Below, piece after piece: positions 34,201 to 48,330 of a stretch of DNA of 64,000 nt. Source of the stretch: Pempheris klunzingeri (lineage: Eukaryota; Chordata; Actinopteri; Acropomatiformes; Pempheridae); the NCBI RefSeq assembly GCF_042242105.1, contig NW_027254956.1, positions 186,001-250,000 on the forward strand. The letters are read 5' to 3'. The position numbers and the translations under genes were made by a program. The notes under the pieces were generated by a model that was not told the origin of the DNA, did not search any database, and saw only the letters and a program-made list of their open reading frames with translations. The stretch's first letter is position 1; each line of letters opens with the position of its first letter.

Positions 34201-34854
34201 GGACTGTATGGGTTACTGTTTAGTACTTTGCTGTTTGTAAATGCTAAAACAATCTTCAACAAGTAGTATCTATTGATCCAATCATTTCGTGTTGGCTACA
34301 GAAATTACAGAACACCAAAACATTTTTTTTTAATGATGATTCCTTATAAAAAAAATACAAAAAAATAAATGTTGGCTAAATTATTGTTTTTGTTTGGTTG
34401 CACTGGTAAAAGAAATGCATTTAATCTAGTTTTACTTGATTCTCAGCTCTGCTCCCAGACGTGAATATAACTTTTATGCACAAAATTGATCTCTGCAGTA
34501 ATTGTTGTGCTTGCAGTGGCCACAGTCGTCAGTTACAGTGCAGTATCAGCACTTTGACCTGATGCAGGCTGGCTGTAACCACTTTGTATTGTTTGGGGGA
34601 GGGCGGCTTGTATGAGTAACAATCTCCAATCTAAAAGTCTGTTACAGGAGGAAAACTAGCCTTGTATTCAAGACTGAGAAATATTTACTAAACAGTAGAA
34701 ACAATCTGGATTTCTATATAAGCTATTTGTGTGCATGTTCCTGCTTCAGGAAGATGCTTCTTGAAATGCCTGTTGAGTTTTGTTTGTGTTTTATAATAAA
34801 TATAGCCAGAGCTTCTGTCCATAAATATTTGTGTCGAGTGTGACTGGCATTAGT
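31206..34854. other. ARL6IP4 / PITPNM2 convergent 3' region
   Basis: No coding exon on either strand. Plus-strand AATAAA candidates for ARL6IP4 occur at 31856-31861 and, far downstream, at 34795-34800. Minus-strand candidates for PITPNM2 are at 34887-34892 and 34855-34860; others farther left cannot be excluded. The sequence is AT-rich with no recognised repeat. The two 3' ends could overlap if the distal ARL6IP4 signal is used. Confidence 0.4.
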
Positions 34855-35007
34855 TTTATTAAGAGTGGTTTGTAGCACCTATTGTTTTTATTGTGGTTTT
34901 TACCCATCTGGTGCAAGTCAAATGTTTTTCACTCTTTGTATTTATATTTGTACGAGTCTCTTCCTCAGCACTGTTTTTCAAGTCACTCTCATGTTGTCTC
35001 CTTAATC

Positions 35008-37675
35008 TCATTTGGGGCTGAGAACGCCTGGTTCCAGCTTGGTGCTGCTGCTGCGGCCCCAGCAGCCGGCGGTGATGCTCATGCTGCGCTGTGTTGCTCC
35101 CTGGCTGTGGCTGTAAGCGCCATCTAGCCGCTCACCATCTGATTGGCTCTGTGTGCGCTCTGGTCTGTTGTGGATGCTGCCTGTTGGGGAACTGGGAGCT
35201 GGCTGGGAGGAGATGGTGCGCAGCAGGTGGTTCCTTTTTCTCAGGAAGTCGCTGTTTGCACCCAGGCCAAAGCTGCCTTTACGTAGCACCATGCGTGCAC
35301 TGCTGGACTTAGCTGGCCGAGAACGGTGGTTGTACTCCAGCTGGGACAAATGAGCTGCATATCCCTCTGTGATGAACTGTTGAGAGGAGCAGAGACCTAC
35401 TGTTAACTATAAAGATTCAGAGAAATCTTACATTTCGGTTTAATTAATTTATATCTTTTTATTCAGTTCATTGGTTGAGAGAGTGGCAGTATTTGACCCG
35501 ACTAGTGTTAAATAATTTTAAGCATGAGTTGGGTATTCCTCAAATAAATGAAAATACCTGGCACTGATGCTGCATCTTTTTGGATGGTCTACCAACGATG
35601 TATATTTGGGAGGGAGGGAGGCCAATGGACGTGTAGACTGAGATGTCTTTTGTTGATCCATAGCCAGCAAATATCTTCAAGTGAGCCTGAAATCAGTCAA
35701 ATAAACAAGAGCAATGTTTGGCATTATAACAGAGATAATATTTCTGTCATAAAAGTATTATATCAGCATTGTTGTGATGCAGCCCCCCTAATCCCCTACT
35801 TCCTCCCTGTCTGACCTCTGTCAGGGACTTGAGGAAGTTGGCCTTGTGTCTGAGTGGGTCGTGGACCAGGCCGTCACAGAAGGACACAATGCCATGAGGG
35901 AAGTTGTGCTGAGACAACCAAGCCACAACCCGCTGCTTCTGCATGTCTGGTCGTCCTGTCACATAGATGATCAAATAGCCTAAATCCTGCCAGTGTCTGC
36001 AATGAGGAGGGACAGAATAAAGACAATGCTACATGCTGCCTTGTCTTCAGTCTGAAAGAAAATCTTGTATGAAACTCAAGAAAAAGCTGAAGAGCAGCTA
36101 AGTACCTGACAACATCCACGGCTCCTGCACGCACTTTGGGATCACTGCCCATGATTGACACGCTGGCAGCAAATGACCCATCGATACTGAATACCACAAA
36201 CTCTGTGCCACGTGGAATAACTGTCAAGTAGCTGTCTGCAAATGTGTGGTCACCCCTAGGGAATAAACAACAAGAAAATGGAGAAAGACAATTTCTTGAT
36301 ATTAACCTTTAGGACACTGAAACCCAATAACAAAATAAGCTAAAACCAAATATAAAAAAGGCTTCCTGTTAAAATGCAGAAAAGCATAAGTAAACTAAGT
36401 TGTGCCATCAGGGTTTGGGTAAAGTCCTTTTTCAAATAATAAAATTAAAGATGTCTGAAACTTTTTTTTAAATTAACAGTTCAACATAAATACACGTCAA
36501 GAACATATTGAGCAAATGGCCATAGCCTTACTAATGTTATTTTGTTCCTATTTGTTTTACATTATTGAAATTAATAATAAACAAGCAATCAAATCTGAAT
36601 CTATTTTGTAATAAATGAAGATCTGGCTAATCTCTCTTTTAGCTTTGGTTTAAGGGTGTAGTATTGTGGATGCTGGCTCACTGTCATGGTTTACTGGGAC
36701 ACTTGATTAGAACAGAGCCAGTCAAAATGTCTGCTGGTGAAAAGGTCGAACTAATCTCACCTGACAACCATTTTGACTGGGTAGACTCCGATGCCCAGAC
36801 GTTTGTCCTCTGGGATGGGAAAAGACACACGGCCGCTACTGTTGGTCACTTCCGTGTTGAAGTACACCCATTCTCCTGATGGAGGCTGAGTCATGATGTG
36901 GAGGTCAACCTGCACACGATCACAGAACCATGAGCACAAATTACACAGATGTTACCACCATCAGTTCATGCCTGCTGTTGTGATGAGAGAGGAGAGATCA
37001 CCTTCTCCCCGGCCAAAGTGACCATGTCCAGAGGGCCGTACATGAAGCGGCCTGTCACAACCTGCTGGGAGTCCTCTGTGAACACTGCGTCATTTACACG
37101 GTGGTTGGCCGTCACGTTCTGTCAAAGGAGTGGAAGAACAATACATGCTGAACAGTTACTGTCTTAACTGTTGTTTTATTTTTTTCCTTTATTTGATGAG
37201 ATTTGATGAATGAGACAAAGGTCAAAGGATTTTGTGAGACACTAAACTCCCCTGACACTGATTTCTTTTTTTAGCTTTTGTGGATCTGATTCCTACCCTG
37301 ATCTTCACGTGTGTCCTCTTGCGGAGCCACTTCTCTCGAGGTTTGGAGGGAGTGAATTCAGACACCTCTTTCCCATCAAGCTCCAGGATGCTAGAGTTTT
37401 CATGCCTCATGACCTACAAGAGACATTTCAGTGACTCATCCTCAGTATCTCTGACGTAGGCACGCAGATTGCTGATCATATATTAACAAGCCATAAACAA
37501 TGGCAGGCATTCAAATGTTGACTCACCTGTCTAAGAAGGAAAGACACAACATCAGTGGACTCCCAGTATGATGCGTGGAAGAGGTGCGGCAAAGCCACTG
37601 TGGGGAAAGCGGTCAGAGCATCGGGGCAGTACAGGGCAAAGTCCAGCCGCTTTGTGCCCCACCAACGTGCTGCAA
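35008..37675 (-). other. pitpnm2: C-terminal LNS2 region of PITPNM2
   Basis: Starts with [19 protein letters not shown]. The LNS2 core reads [20 protein letters not shown], then [59 protein letters not shown]. In lipin phosphatases the motif is DxDGT; here it is SIDGS, so the first catalytic Asp is replaced by Ser. This fits the family's role of binding phosphatidic acid without dephosphorylating it. The last exon ends with [18 protein letters not shown] and a stop at 35008-35010. Confidence 0.9.
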
Positions 37676-40600
37676 CTGCGATGGGAATGGGGTGAATAGG
37701 GTGCAGATACGTCAATTGAAACTGAAAGTGTAAGTGCGACGTATGTGATGCCGCACATAGGCGCAACATCCCAGAAGCTAAAGCAAGAAGACGATTTCAG
37801 TCTTAAACCACAACCATCACAGATCCCAGCAGTTCTTCAGCTAAAAGGAGAGAATCAGGATTTTATAATTGTTATTAAAAGGAAAATCAAGTGCTGAAAT
37901 TCAGATGCAGGAAGAAGAAGATAGTTAGAACTGATGCATGATTACGTGAGCAATTGAAGATGGTTATTCATGTCTGTATGGGCATTAAAAAAAAGATTAT
38001 GGATTTTGGAAAAAATGGGCAAGGTCTGGATTCGTACATTATTTCTCTTCAATGGAGGTGATAGCCTTGAACACTTGAAAGAATATAAGTGAAGTGAAGA
38101 AAAAAGAGGCTGTCTGGAAGAGCAGCATTTGAATTTCGACATAGTATAGAACAGCGCGCAGAAAAGAGCTGCAGCCTCAGGTTGATTTCAGAAGTCCCCT
38201 CCCGTAGAAAAATACCTTGCTCCACTTCAGCCTGGGAGTCCAGCGAGACCAGATCAGATATAGCACAGTCCAGCCCGGCTGACAGGCAGTTCTCGTACTG
38301 GCCAGTGGGACATAGACCTTCACTAGTCTCTGCCTCACCGTCCAGCTGTGGCACTAGATCTGCATCAGGAGATCTTGCAGCCTGGCCAGCCTCTGCATTC
38401 TTACGGGACTTAGGAGGACTTTTCAGGAAGAATTTGTTTTGTGATGATAGGGCGAGTTGGGACAAAAGGCTGAGCTTTTTGGATTGGTTAATTAGGCATG
38501 ATTTGGCTAAAGGGAGAAAACAGACAAATACATCACATGAAAAATGGATTCATGTCGGTATGTGACAGTTTATGACAGTTTAAACATTTTGAAGTGTGAT
38601 GCTGGGATGCATCCGGTATCAGTGAGCTGCCTTAAAGAGAACTGTGAACGTCAAAGCTGAAGAGTAATTGTTAGTACAGTAATAGTTAAGGCAGTAGGGC
38701 AGGGAGACGCTGTGGTACGTCTCCTGGTGCTCTTGTGTCAGAATTTACTTAAGTGCATCTCCTTGTACTGTAGGTGCTAAAACAGCAGGGTGCAGAACAG
38801 TAATGTGAGGTACAAATAAATGCTCTGGTAACAAGAGTGAAATAGAGAGGCAGAGAGGGACTCTGGAGGACAGTCTCACATAGAACACAACAGAATACTG
38901 GTCATCTCAGCAAACATTGCACTAGGGAGTGGACAATGCAGGAATGGCTGAGGGAGGCAGGTGTCTACATGCATTGCAACATTAGATAAATGCAGCACTC
39001 GTTCATTGCATTTACATTTAGACAGTGGATAAGAGTAAGACAGACAGTGGAAAGTGGCACTAAACTTGCTCTTCTTTAGGACTCTGCTTGCTCATATTGG
39101 GACTAGGAGAAAACACTCTGCATGACAGTCTGGTTACAATGCAGGTGTTAAAAGTCTGGCTAAGCAGAAGTAGAAAAAGGAGCGCGGTATTCATGAATAT
39201 CTGGCTGACTAGACTGCTCCAGCTGGAGTGCAGGGTGTGTGTAAAGTCAGAGTAACGGGGTCGAGAGAGAGAAGATGAGGAGGGAGAGTCAGAAAAAGAA
39301 ACAAGACAGAAATATAGAGAAAAGTTAGACTGGGAGAAAGAGAAAGAGGGAGAATAACTGGATCAGTGTTTGTGTGAGTGGAAGGAAGAGAGAGGCTAGG
39401 TGGTATTGAGAGCACTTACTGTTGGCTATGTTGGTGGCAGTGTAACTGTCTGCCATTCCTGAGACCTGGCTGGCAATGCTGACCTCACTGGCCCTCCGCT
39501 GGCCCCGGGAGAGGGGGCCCGTTACGGGGGATGAGGGGTACGAACTGTCCATGAAGACACCACCATGAGACTGAACAACATCTGCTATTGAGCCGAAACA
39601 AGGAGATCCCATTAGACAGAGACACGGGTACGGGGGTAACTCACAGTGATGGGGGGTTGGGAGATGCGGGTTAGGGTGGCAGGAGAGAAATGTGACAGCA
39701 GGCCTCATGGTTACAGAGGACATGTGAAACCAAAAGGGGGCCACATGGCGGCCAAGGTCAGATTTCTGTAACCAACCGAGTGCTAACATGGGCGAATGAG
39801 TACATAAAACATAAAATCACAAATGTCCACATCTGTAACAGTCACACCCATGACTTAGCATCTCTTATGATGGCAATTTGTATCTAGTAGTAAAGTAATA
39901 TCAGTTTAACCTCCTTTGCCTTTGTCGACATAATAAAATAGTGCTGGAGATTTTATAAAATCAGATGACCTCTGACCATATCACAAGGAGAAACACAGGG
40001 AACAGTATATTCGGCATGTAAAGATAGATAGAGCTCCACGTACAGTGCAATAAGCAACACAACATCACAAGCAGCACAATCGTCACATCAAAACTTCTCT
40101 GAAATTCAGACAACAGCATAAATATCCTCTGTCAACATCAATAATGTGATATTATGGAAATGATGCAGACACACTAAAACCCTGCTTAAAAACCACAGCA
40201 CAAACACAATTGCTTGCATCCTCCAAACACTGAACCTGACATGAAAATGCGATGGCAACAACACAATGTCACACCACATGAGATGCTTATCAGAGTTTCC
40301 AAAGTATTTCCATGGCAAGCTGTAACAATTGAACATTATTTCTTTTTTTAACTGGAAATTCTTACATGGCCAAGAATTGAACCAGGAAATTAAACTGCTT
40401 TTTACAAAGTAATTTATATGAGACTGGATGCTACAAGGAAATGTATATAAGCAGCATAGACAGTATACTGGTAACTTTGTCTGGATTTATCAGAAACATC
40501 ACTGCAGCTCTTCGCTCTTGAAACAACAGCGATGGGAATACTCAGAAAGCACACACGGTAGGTACAAATCTGACCATCTGGGACATGACAGCAAGACAAG

Positions 40601-43600
40601 ATGGACCAAAGAGACAAAAGAAACACGGTGAATAGAGGTAAGGACAGATGCAGGTGAATGGGAGAGGCTACACACACTCCATAGTGGTGGGTGTGGCTTT
40701 GAGGAAGCCCTCCTGCCAGTTTAGCACAGGCACAGGGATGCAGGTCTCACTGATGGTCTCCTGACAGCGAAAGGACAGGGGAGGCCCGCTGTCAAGTAGT
40801 AGCTGAGCGTTGCTCTGGACTGTCTCCACTACAGAGGGAGGTGGAGGGACAGAGGGGGCAGAGGTCAGGGGGGAGAGTTTGGAGGTAGAGAGCCACAAAC
40901 GCAGATATGGGGACAGGAGGCCAAGAGAGGAAGGAAGAAAGAAGACAAGGAAGACACAAAAACATATGAAGCAAGAACAACTGAGTATGAAACAAGAAAG
41001 CAGAGTCAAGCCCTTAGTCAAGCCCACTTCTTTTGAATCTCAACTGCCTGTCCGTTATATACAGTCACATAACACTAATCTAAGAATCTCTCTTAACTCA
41101 AGAATTATCTTGAATTTGTCTTAAAAACTTCAACTGTACTGAAAAACAAGTTAAGTAGATACTGAAGACTGAGGATATTCATTAACAGTTCATTTGATGA
41201 AAGCTATCACTTTCACACAACAAAACCCTGGCCTGAAGTCCTTCAGAAATATCCTTATGTTGTACAGTGGATTACCCCTCATGTGGCTCTTTAATAAGCC
41301 CTGGTTCCTGGGTCAGTGGTGGGAGGTGTGGAATAAGGAATGCATATTAACCAAAAAAAAATCCTCTGTTCATAAGTTACCTTAGTAGTTTCTGTCTCCT
41401 TATTCTTGGAAAATCATAGACAGATATTTGTGTAGAAAAGGTACGTTGAGGTCAAAGGGTTACTCCACTATAAATGACCATTCCAAACAGAAACCACCAG
41501 CAGGACTATGAACACATTTAGATGAATAAACTGCTTCACAGAGGACATTGTAGACAAAGTAGACAGCAGACAGTAGAACATTTTTTCATTTTCCTTTGAG
41601 GCAATGTTTACTATGTGACTATGTGTGCAAAGGAGCTCATACTGTGCAACTAGCATGTCGTGAAGGTATGTGTTGTGTATAGCATGCATCCATGGGAAAC
41701 AGGGCAGGGGGGTACAATCAGTGTTTGAAGTGTCAGCTGATAATTCAAAAGGAGAAATGTGACAGCTATATTACTACAGGGAATTTTACATTTGTGTCTG
41801 TGCATGTGAATCCAAGTCAGAGCTACATAAACTGCTCTAAACTGTTCATCTAAAATATTATTTGGCTTTAATACATATTTGGTGCAGAGTGCTCACCCAG
41901 TAGGGCAGAGTTTCCATCTCCCAGGGGAAAGCGTTGATAACGGGGCACGTTGAAGGGTGGCAGGAGGTGAAATTTCCTCTCCAGTAGAGGCTCCAGGCGG
42001 GAGGCTGAGGGATCGGCTGGGTGGAACAGGTTATAGACCTGCTGACAGGCAGGCCGCAGCTGGGCCACTAGGGGGAGAAGTCGAACCAAACACATGACAG
42101 AGTGGAAGGAAAGAACCTATGGATCCCTGTCCTTGTATGGAAGAGTTGTGAAACAATAACTTTCTTTAGATATCTTTACTTAAAAACATACAAGTTTTAC
42201 TAGATGTAAGCTTTAACTCTTAATAACAGCCAGGCCAACAATTAACATTTTTATGTTAAAAAAACTGTGTGGGTATACCCTCTACAAGTCAATTTGCTGA
42301 CGAGTTCATCTCTACCTGAGGTTAATCTTTTGCAGACAGAAAAGTTTTTTTTTTGTTGTTTTTTTTTAACTCTTGAATAATGCATTATATGCGACATAAA
42401 CATCATAGATTACAATATAACAAGCACTGCATTACTCATTCCAGATTATCTTACCATCCAGCATAGGAATGACAGTCTTTCTCAAAGCGAGCACTAAGCC
42501 CAGTGGAGAGCCAAACAGGAAAAAGTCGGACACCTCAAAGTCAAACTTCCCCAGGGAGCCTCCATCCAGCATAGTGCTGCTGCTCGACCTGCGTGAGACT
42601 GCGTCATTCCGCAAGACACTGGAGTGCAAGCTGGAAGGACAGCACAAAGTCATTTTTGTCGTGTAGAACTAAAAATAAATCACCCTGACAGTACATAAAA
42701 CAAGGACTTTTGTCATCTCACACTCAACACACCTGGACAGGAAGGCTTGGTGTTGCTTTATTGTGTCCACTTCGTAGGTGGAGGAGTCACTTCTCTTGCG
42801 TGGAAGTTGTCTCTTGGTGTCGTCTCCTGTTCCGGTACGTGGGATGTCGATGTTACTGCGACTAAGGTGGCGGCTGGCCTCCAGGGTTGGAGAGGCTGAT
42901 CCGTGCCCACTGTTGACAATGATGCCAGGAGAGAGCAGGTCCTGGTCCTGCAGGGTGATTCAGGGACATTTGTTATGAAAACTTACAGGACTTTCAATGA
43001 GTCCATACAGCTTAATAGGATGAAAAAAGGTTTACACTGCACACACTGTACTTGTGTAAACACACTTCTTCTAAAGGAACTTGGAAGCCTATTGAATTTC
43101 AGACAATTAATAAGGGATAATGGAGTAATTAAATGAATGCTTGATGCAGGTATTAAAACGATGGCAGTGTCAGGGGTAAAAGAAGTAGTAAACTGTAGGT
43201 TCTTTAATGACAAGTTAAAACATAATTGTGACTTCAATATTCACTACTGGGAATGTTTTGCCTCTTACCTGTACACTGACGACACTGCCCCTGCGACTGC
43301 TGTTCTGGCTTTCGTTGACTGTCTGATTGCTACTGCACAGTGCATCAAATCCCAAGATTCCTCCCACACAGTCCCCAATGAGGCATACCTAGAAAGGTCA
43401 ATTGTCATAAAGTTAACAAAACACTATGTCTAACATGCATCCTTTGGGTTCAGCTTTACCTAAAATATCTATACAACCACTCCAACACTGTTCAATAACA
43501 TTAAAAAGTCAATATGTTCATAAAACAGCTGTTTTCCAGGAATAATTATTATTATTAATTTAATTATGTTGGCATTTGTTATTATATGGGTGTATATTGT

Positions 43601-46600
43601 GATGTGGAGAACCCACTAACAAGGAGTTTTAATATTTAGCAATAAAACATAATAATCCATAGAAAATTAGAGACCAGGCTCAGCTGTGATTCTGTGAGTA
43701 TGTACATACAGTATCTTTGAGAACCAGAACAAAAACCCAGCACTGATTGTAAAATGGTATATTACAAGAGGAATACACTGATGGTATCTGTGACCGATGC
43801 ACTAAATTCACAGGACAGTGACTGACCTGGCCGGAGAAGGCTGCCCCATCCAGAGACTTTATGAAGTCTGCATGCACCTGATTGGCTCTGACGATGACGG
43901 TCGCTATGGCCTCCTGGTACTGTGGAGCAGAGGTGGCCAGGAGGGGGAGAGCTGCCAGGGGGATGTGGTCCTGGCTGCTGGACAGACAACCCTCGTCGTA
44001 GCTGTATGGGCTCAGGCTGCCATGGAAGATGCAAATGAACAAAATTAAAAATTTGAGCAGATCTTAAAGATCAAAGCAGTCCACAGAGGGGTTTGAAGAA
44101 ATAAACATGGGAAGAGGTGGAGACGGTCATGAGCTGCACCTGGACCATTTCCACCAAAAGCAAACAGCAATTGAGGTCAATAAACAGAAACATTCAGTTG
44201 CTTCCCACAATGCTTGCAGCAGGCAGAAAAATGTGTGCAAGTGTGTCCTCTTACTTGGACACCAGGGAGAAGGCCTCGGCACAGATGGCAGGGCAGGGTA
44301 CCAAGCGGATAGCGATGCGTCCCAGCGCAGCGGGGTAGTGAACACGCATGACTGTGTCAAAAGCTGTACTAATTGTGTTGACGTCAGCCTGCTTGCTGTT
44401 CTGGTCCCCTCCTCCTGTATCCAGGATGTTCCCTCCATGCAGGACCAGGATCAGCACATGGATCTTGGAAGGCTGCAGACACTGCTGGGACGGGCTCTCC
44501 TGAGAACAGGACATTATAAAAAAAAGGGATGATGAATGGGAACGATGAAGAACAGCTCTTGAAGAATGTTCAATAAATTCCACATTTACTCATGAGCACA
44601 TTCGTTGTATCAGTATAACGAAAGACAACATACCTACTGAACTGGGATATTCACATAAACAATATGGCTTAGCTATTGTGCATAAATAATGTTTTGTCAG
44701 GTTTGTGAGTCATATTTGTGTTCATTCTTTCAAACATAGGCACACAACAAAATGTTTGGGGGGGTGGCATGATGGGAAACAGAACAGAGCCAACCTACAC
44801 TCCACCTGGACAACTGTGCAACTAACAGCAAACAATGACAATGCTTTCCAGGGACAAGTCACATTTAGCAGAACAACATCATTTGCAGTCTTTTAATTAT
44901 GGAACAAAGTTTCACATTTTCAAAGAAGCACTATATGTACGCTCAACACCACAGCTGCAAGTACACAGGAGTTGAACAGAGGGTGGTGAGGTTGAGGAGT
45001 ACACATGGATTTGGGTTTGGGCAACTTGAGGAAAAAAGGGCAGGGGCAAAAAATACTGGGTTTGTCGAGGGGCACTGGGGGTCTCTGTGGAGCTACTGTA
45101 GCCCACAGTGCACTAGGGCCGAAATGTTTACTTACTGACTGGTGCCTTGTTACCGTGATGGTGGGAATGGGAGAGCTATCGGCTTGGCCGCTAACAGAGC
45201 CACGCATCTGAACACAAGAGGACAGAGAGGCTCAGGGACAAACAGCCCTTCTCTTCTCTTCTCTTACAAACTGTAAAACCTGACGCAAAAGTCTACATTC
45301 ATCAAAACAAACTCAGGTTTAACAGAAGCTTGTGGGTGCTGATGGGCATTTTCTGTAGATGGTTCTTCAGGAATGTTTATTTCAGACATGATTCTGCATC
45401 AGAGAACACTGGTCAGGGATGAGTTTTATAGCTGCACACTCACTGTCAGACTCACATACCTCATCTAGTCTTTCCTCGCTGGTTGCTCTTTCATAATCCA
45501 CTGTCATTTCCTTGAACAGCTCACCTGCAAACACACACACACGTGCACACATTCTTAACATCAAGTACTGAGGCAGTGTGACTGTCCTTGATGAAGGGCT
45601 CATGGTCTTCGTCATACCAGGAGTTTCCTCTGCTTCTGCAGCTTCAATCTTGTCCATGAGGTCGTTGGAGTTCCACTTGGCAATTTCCTTTGGGAGGACC
45701 TCTTCTCCATCGGAGAGATCCTCTGCAAGGCAGACACAGAATAAATCATGATTCACTACAGTGCATGTGTCATTCAGTGGTTACCAATTTGTCATTACAC
45801 GAACAGTATAAGCAATTCAATAGTGCTGAATATGATGATTAATAAGGTCGTATCACACACATTTGCTTGCTTAGTTTTATATCTATATTGCCAAGCTTTC
45901 CCACAAGATGTCAAAAAGAACAATCACTATATTATCTATAACAAGTCAATGTAAGGCATTGCTCACTGTGGTGGACCCTGTGCTGGGTATTTTTGTGTTT
46001 TAAGTTTAATCTTTGGGTTCATCTATGGCTGATAAGCAAATTTTATTTTGCAATCTCAAATGGCAGGCACATGTGTGCCGGAGGACAGCGGACATGAAGT
46101 GGTGTGGATATAACCATAATGTTTGGGGTTTTTTTTAAAAAGAAAAACACATTTATAAACTAAACCATTAAGTTTATTTATCTTCTGAATTTATATGAAT
46201 GTATTGTTGGGCTTTGCCATCCATCCACTGACTAATCTGTGATTTAAAAAGGAAGGTTCAGAATCTGGGTGAGAATATCCCTTTTTATCCCTTAATTTCT
46301 CTCCTGGGACATTTTTTGTTATACTGCCAGTATCTTCATTTCTAAGAAATAAGGCAACCACCTCCTGTTCACTTTAGTTGGTGGTAGCGAAATTGAAAAC
46401 TCACACTGGGAAAATTTGAAGTAACAAATGTCTGTTATGAATATGATTTACGTTACTTCCACACTAGTTACAGTTATTATACTGCAAATAAATGTGACAA
46501 TCATTGTGCAGAAATTGTCATCATTTTATTTCATTTGCTTTGAAGCCAAATACTAAAATAAGGTTGCAACCAGTTCCATTGTTTTTAACTTCTAAATAAA

Positions 46601-48299
46601 AAGCCTTCTGTCTGATTCTAAGAGATTCTGTGTCCTGCACATAACAACAACATCAAGTGATCTTAATGGCTTTTTAAGGTATTTTATCAGTTTATTTTAA
46701 TTCTTTCAGTTATAAACCTGGTCCTAAACTGGGTACGAATATGGTGTGAAGGTAAAGTGGTTTATTTATTTCACCAATAGGCTTTACCTAATTCAAGTCA
46801 ACAAATAGCATTTTATTTCAACTGCAAGTAGCAGTAGATTACAGAAATGTTATATTATAGAAATGTGTAATTGTACCAGTTCCTTTTTTTTCTTCTTTTA
46901 CTTTTTTTTTAAGTTTTAGTATTATCGGTTTTGAAGAAGAAGTACTGCAGTGCTTACCATCATGCAAACCTAATAAATTAGCCACCATAAACCAGACACA
47001 CTGAATGTGGTTTCTACGATGAGTGAAGCTTTCTTTTATTCATTTTCACTAAAAAAAAAAAAAAAAATCTCTGCCACACAGAAACAGCTACAAGCTAAAT
47101 AAATTTGGACATGCATCTCAAGTGTTTGTAAGAGATGATAACTGCAAGAGGACCATGACCACAAACAACTTTAAAGATAGAAACCTAATATCAAAGGCAT
47201 CTGAGCCAAGTCTGTTTCCAAATATAATTTGTGTGCCACCATCATGTGATTCCAAAACACGTACGTTCATTTTAACTGTAACTCAAGTTCATTTTGATAC
47301 ATCAACCTATCAACGTATATTTATCATAATTAAATAACTGCTTATTTCATGTGGTTGTCCCTGCAGTGTAAGAACATCTGTAATTCATAAATATAGTGAG
47401 ATGAGCACTGGAGCAGCACAACTATCATTACTGTATTAACTGTCACTGAGACAGAAGGTTATGTGCACTAATCTATGACAGTACAGTCATAAGTTTAGTC
47501 AGTTAATTTCATAAAACGTGCTTTCACTTCATGCAGCCAACACGTGATAATTCTTCCATACAAACATGAACACTGCAACACACAATTTATTGAATGTCTT
47601 CTTAATTCAGTCTGATGATTACAGATCTATTAAACCTAAAACAGGAAGAAACCATGAGTGCAGCAAAATCAGTATCGATATAATAAATGTTGGAACGATT
47701 TTATTCTTGTTTCATCATGGGCAAGGGGAGAGAGTAATTTATTCTTTGGACATATTATGAATTGTAAAACATGTATGTGTGTGTCTGTAAACATTGCGGC
47801 TGGAGTGTGATGCTGAGAAGGGGGACTGATGGGCAAAGATGATTGTGATTTCTGAACTGGATGTCAGGATGAGACACCTTGCTGTGTCCTCGGTCAAACT
47901 CATCCTGCTGAGAGCATGGGTGTCGCACCACACCCACTTATTTCAACTGCAGCCCCAAAGCATGCTGGGTATCTGGGAAGCTTAAGAACTGATCTGTGGT
48001 TAAAGAGATGCATGCAGAGTCAGGGGAGAAGGGAGCAAGCATGATATTGGAAAACTGAATGCAATAAACACATCTGTTGATCTAACTATCGACTCCAGTT
48101 TAAAACCAAATGTGTGATTACCATGAGCATCGAAAAACTCCTCATCCGAGCTGTCGTCCGAGTCTCGCGCTATGCTCTGCATCCTCCACTCTGAGATGCT
48201 GTGGCGTGATGGGCTCACTGAAAGAGTGCACATGAACAAGAAAACAAGAGATTCACTGTTATTTTGGGACATGTGTTTCAGTCTCTCTCTCTCTCTCTA

Positions 48300-48330
<31 letters not shown>

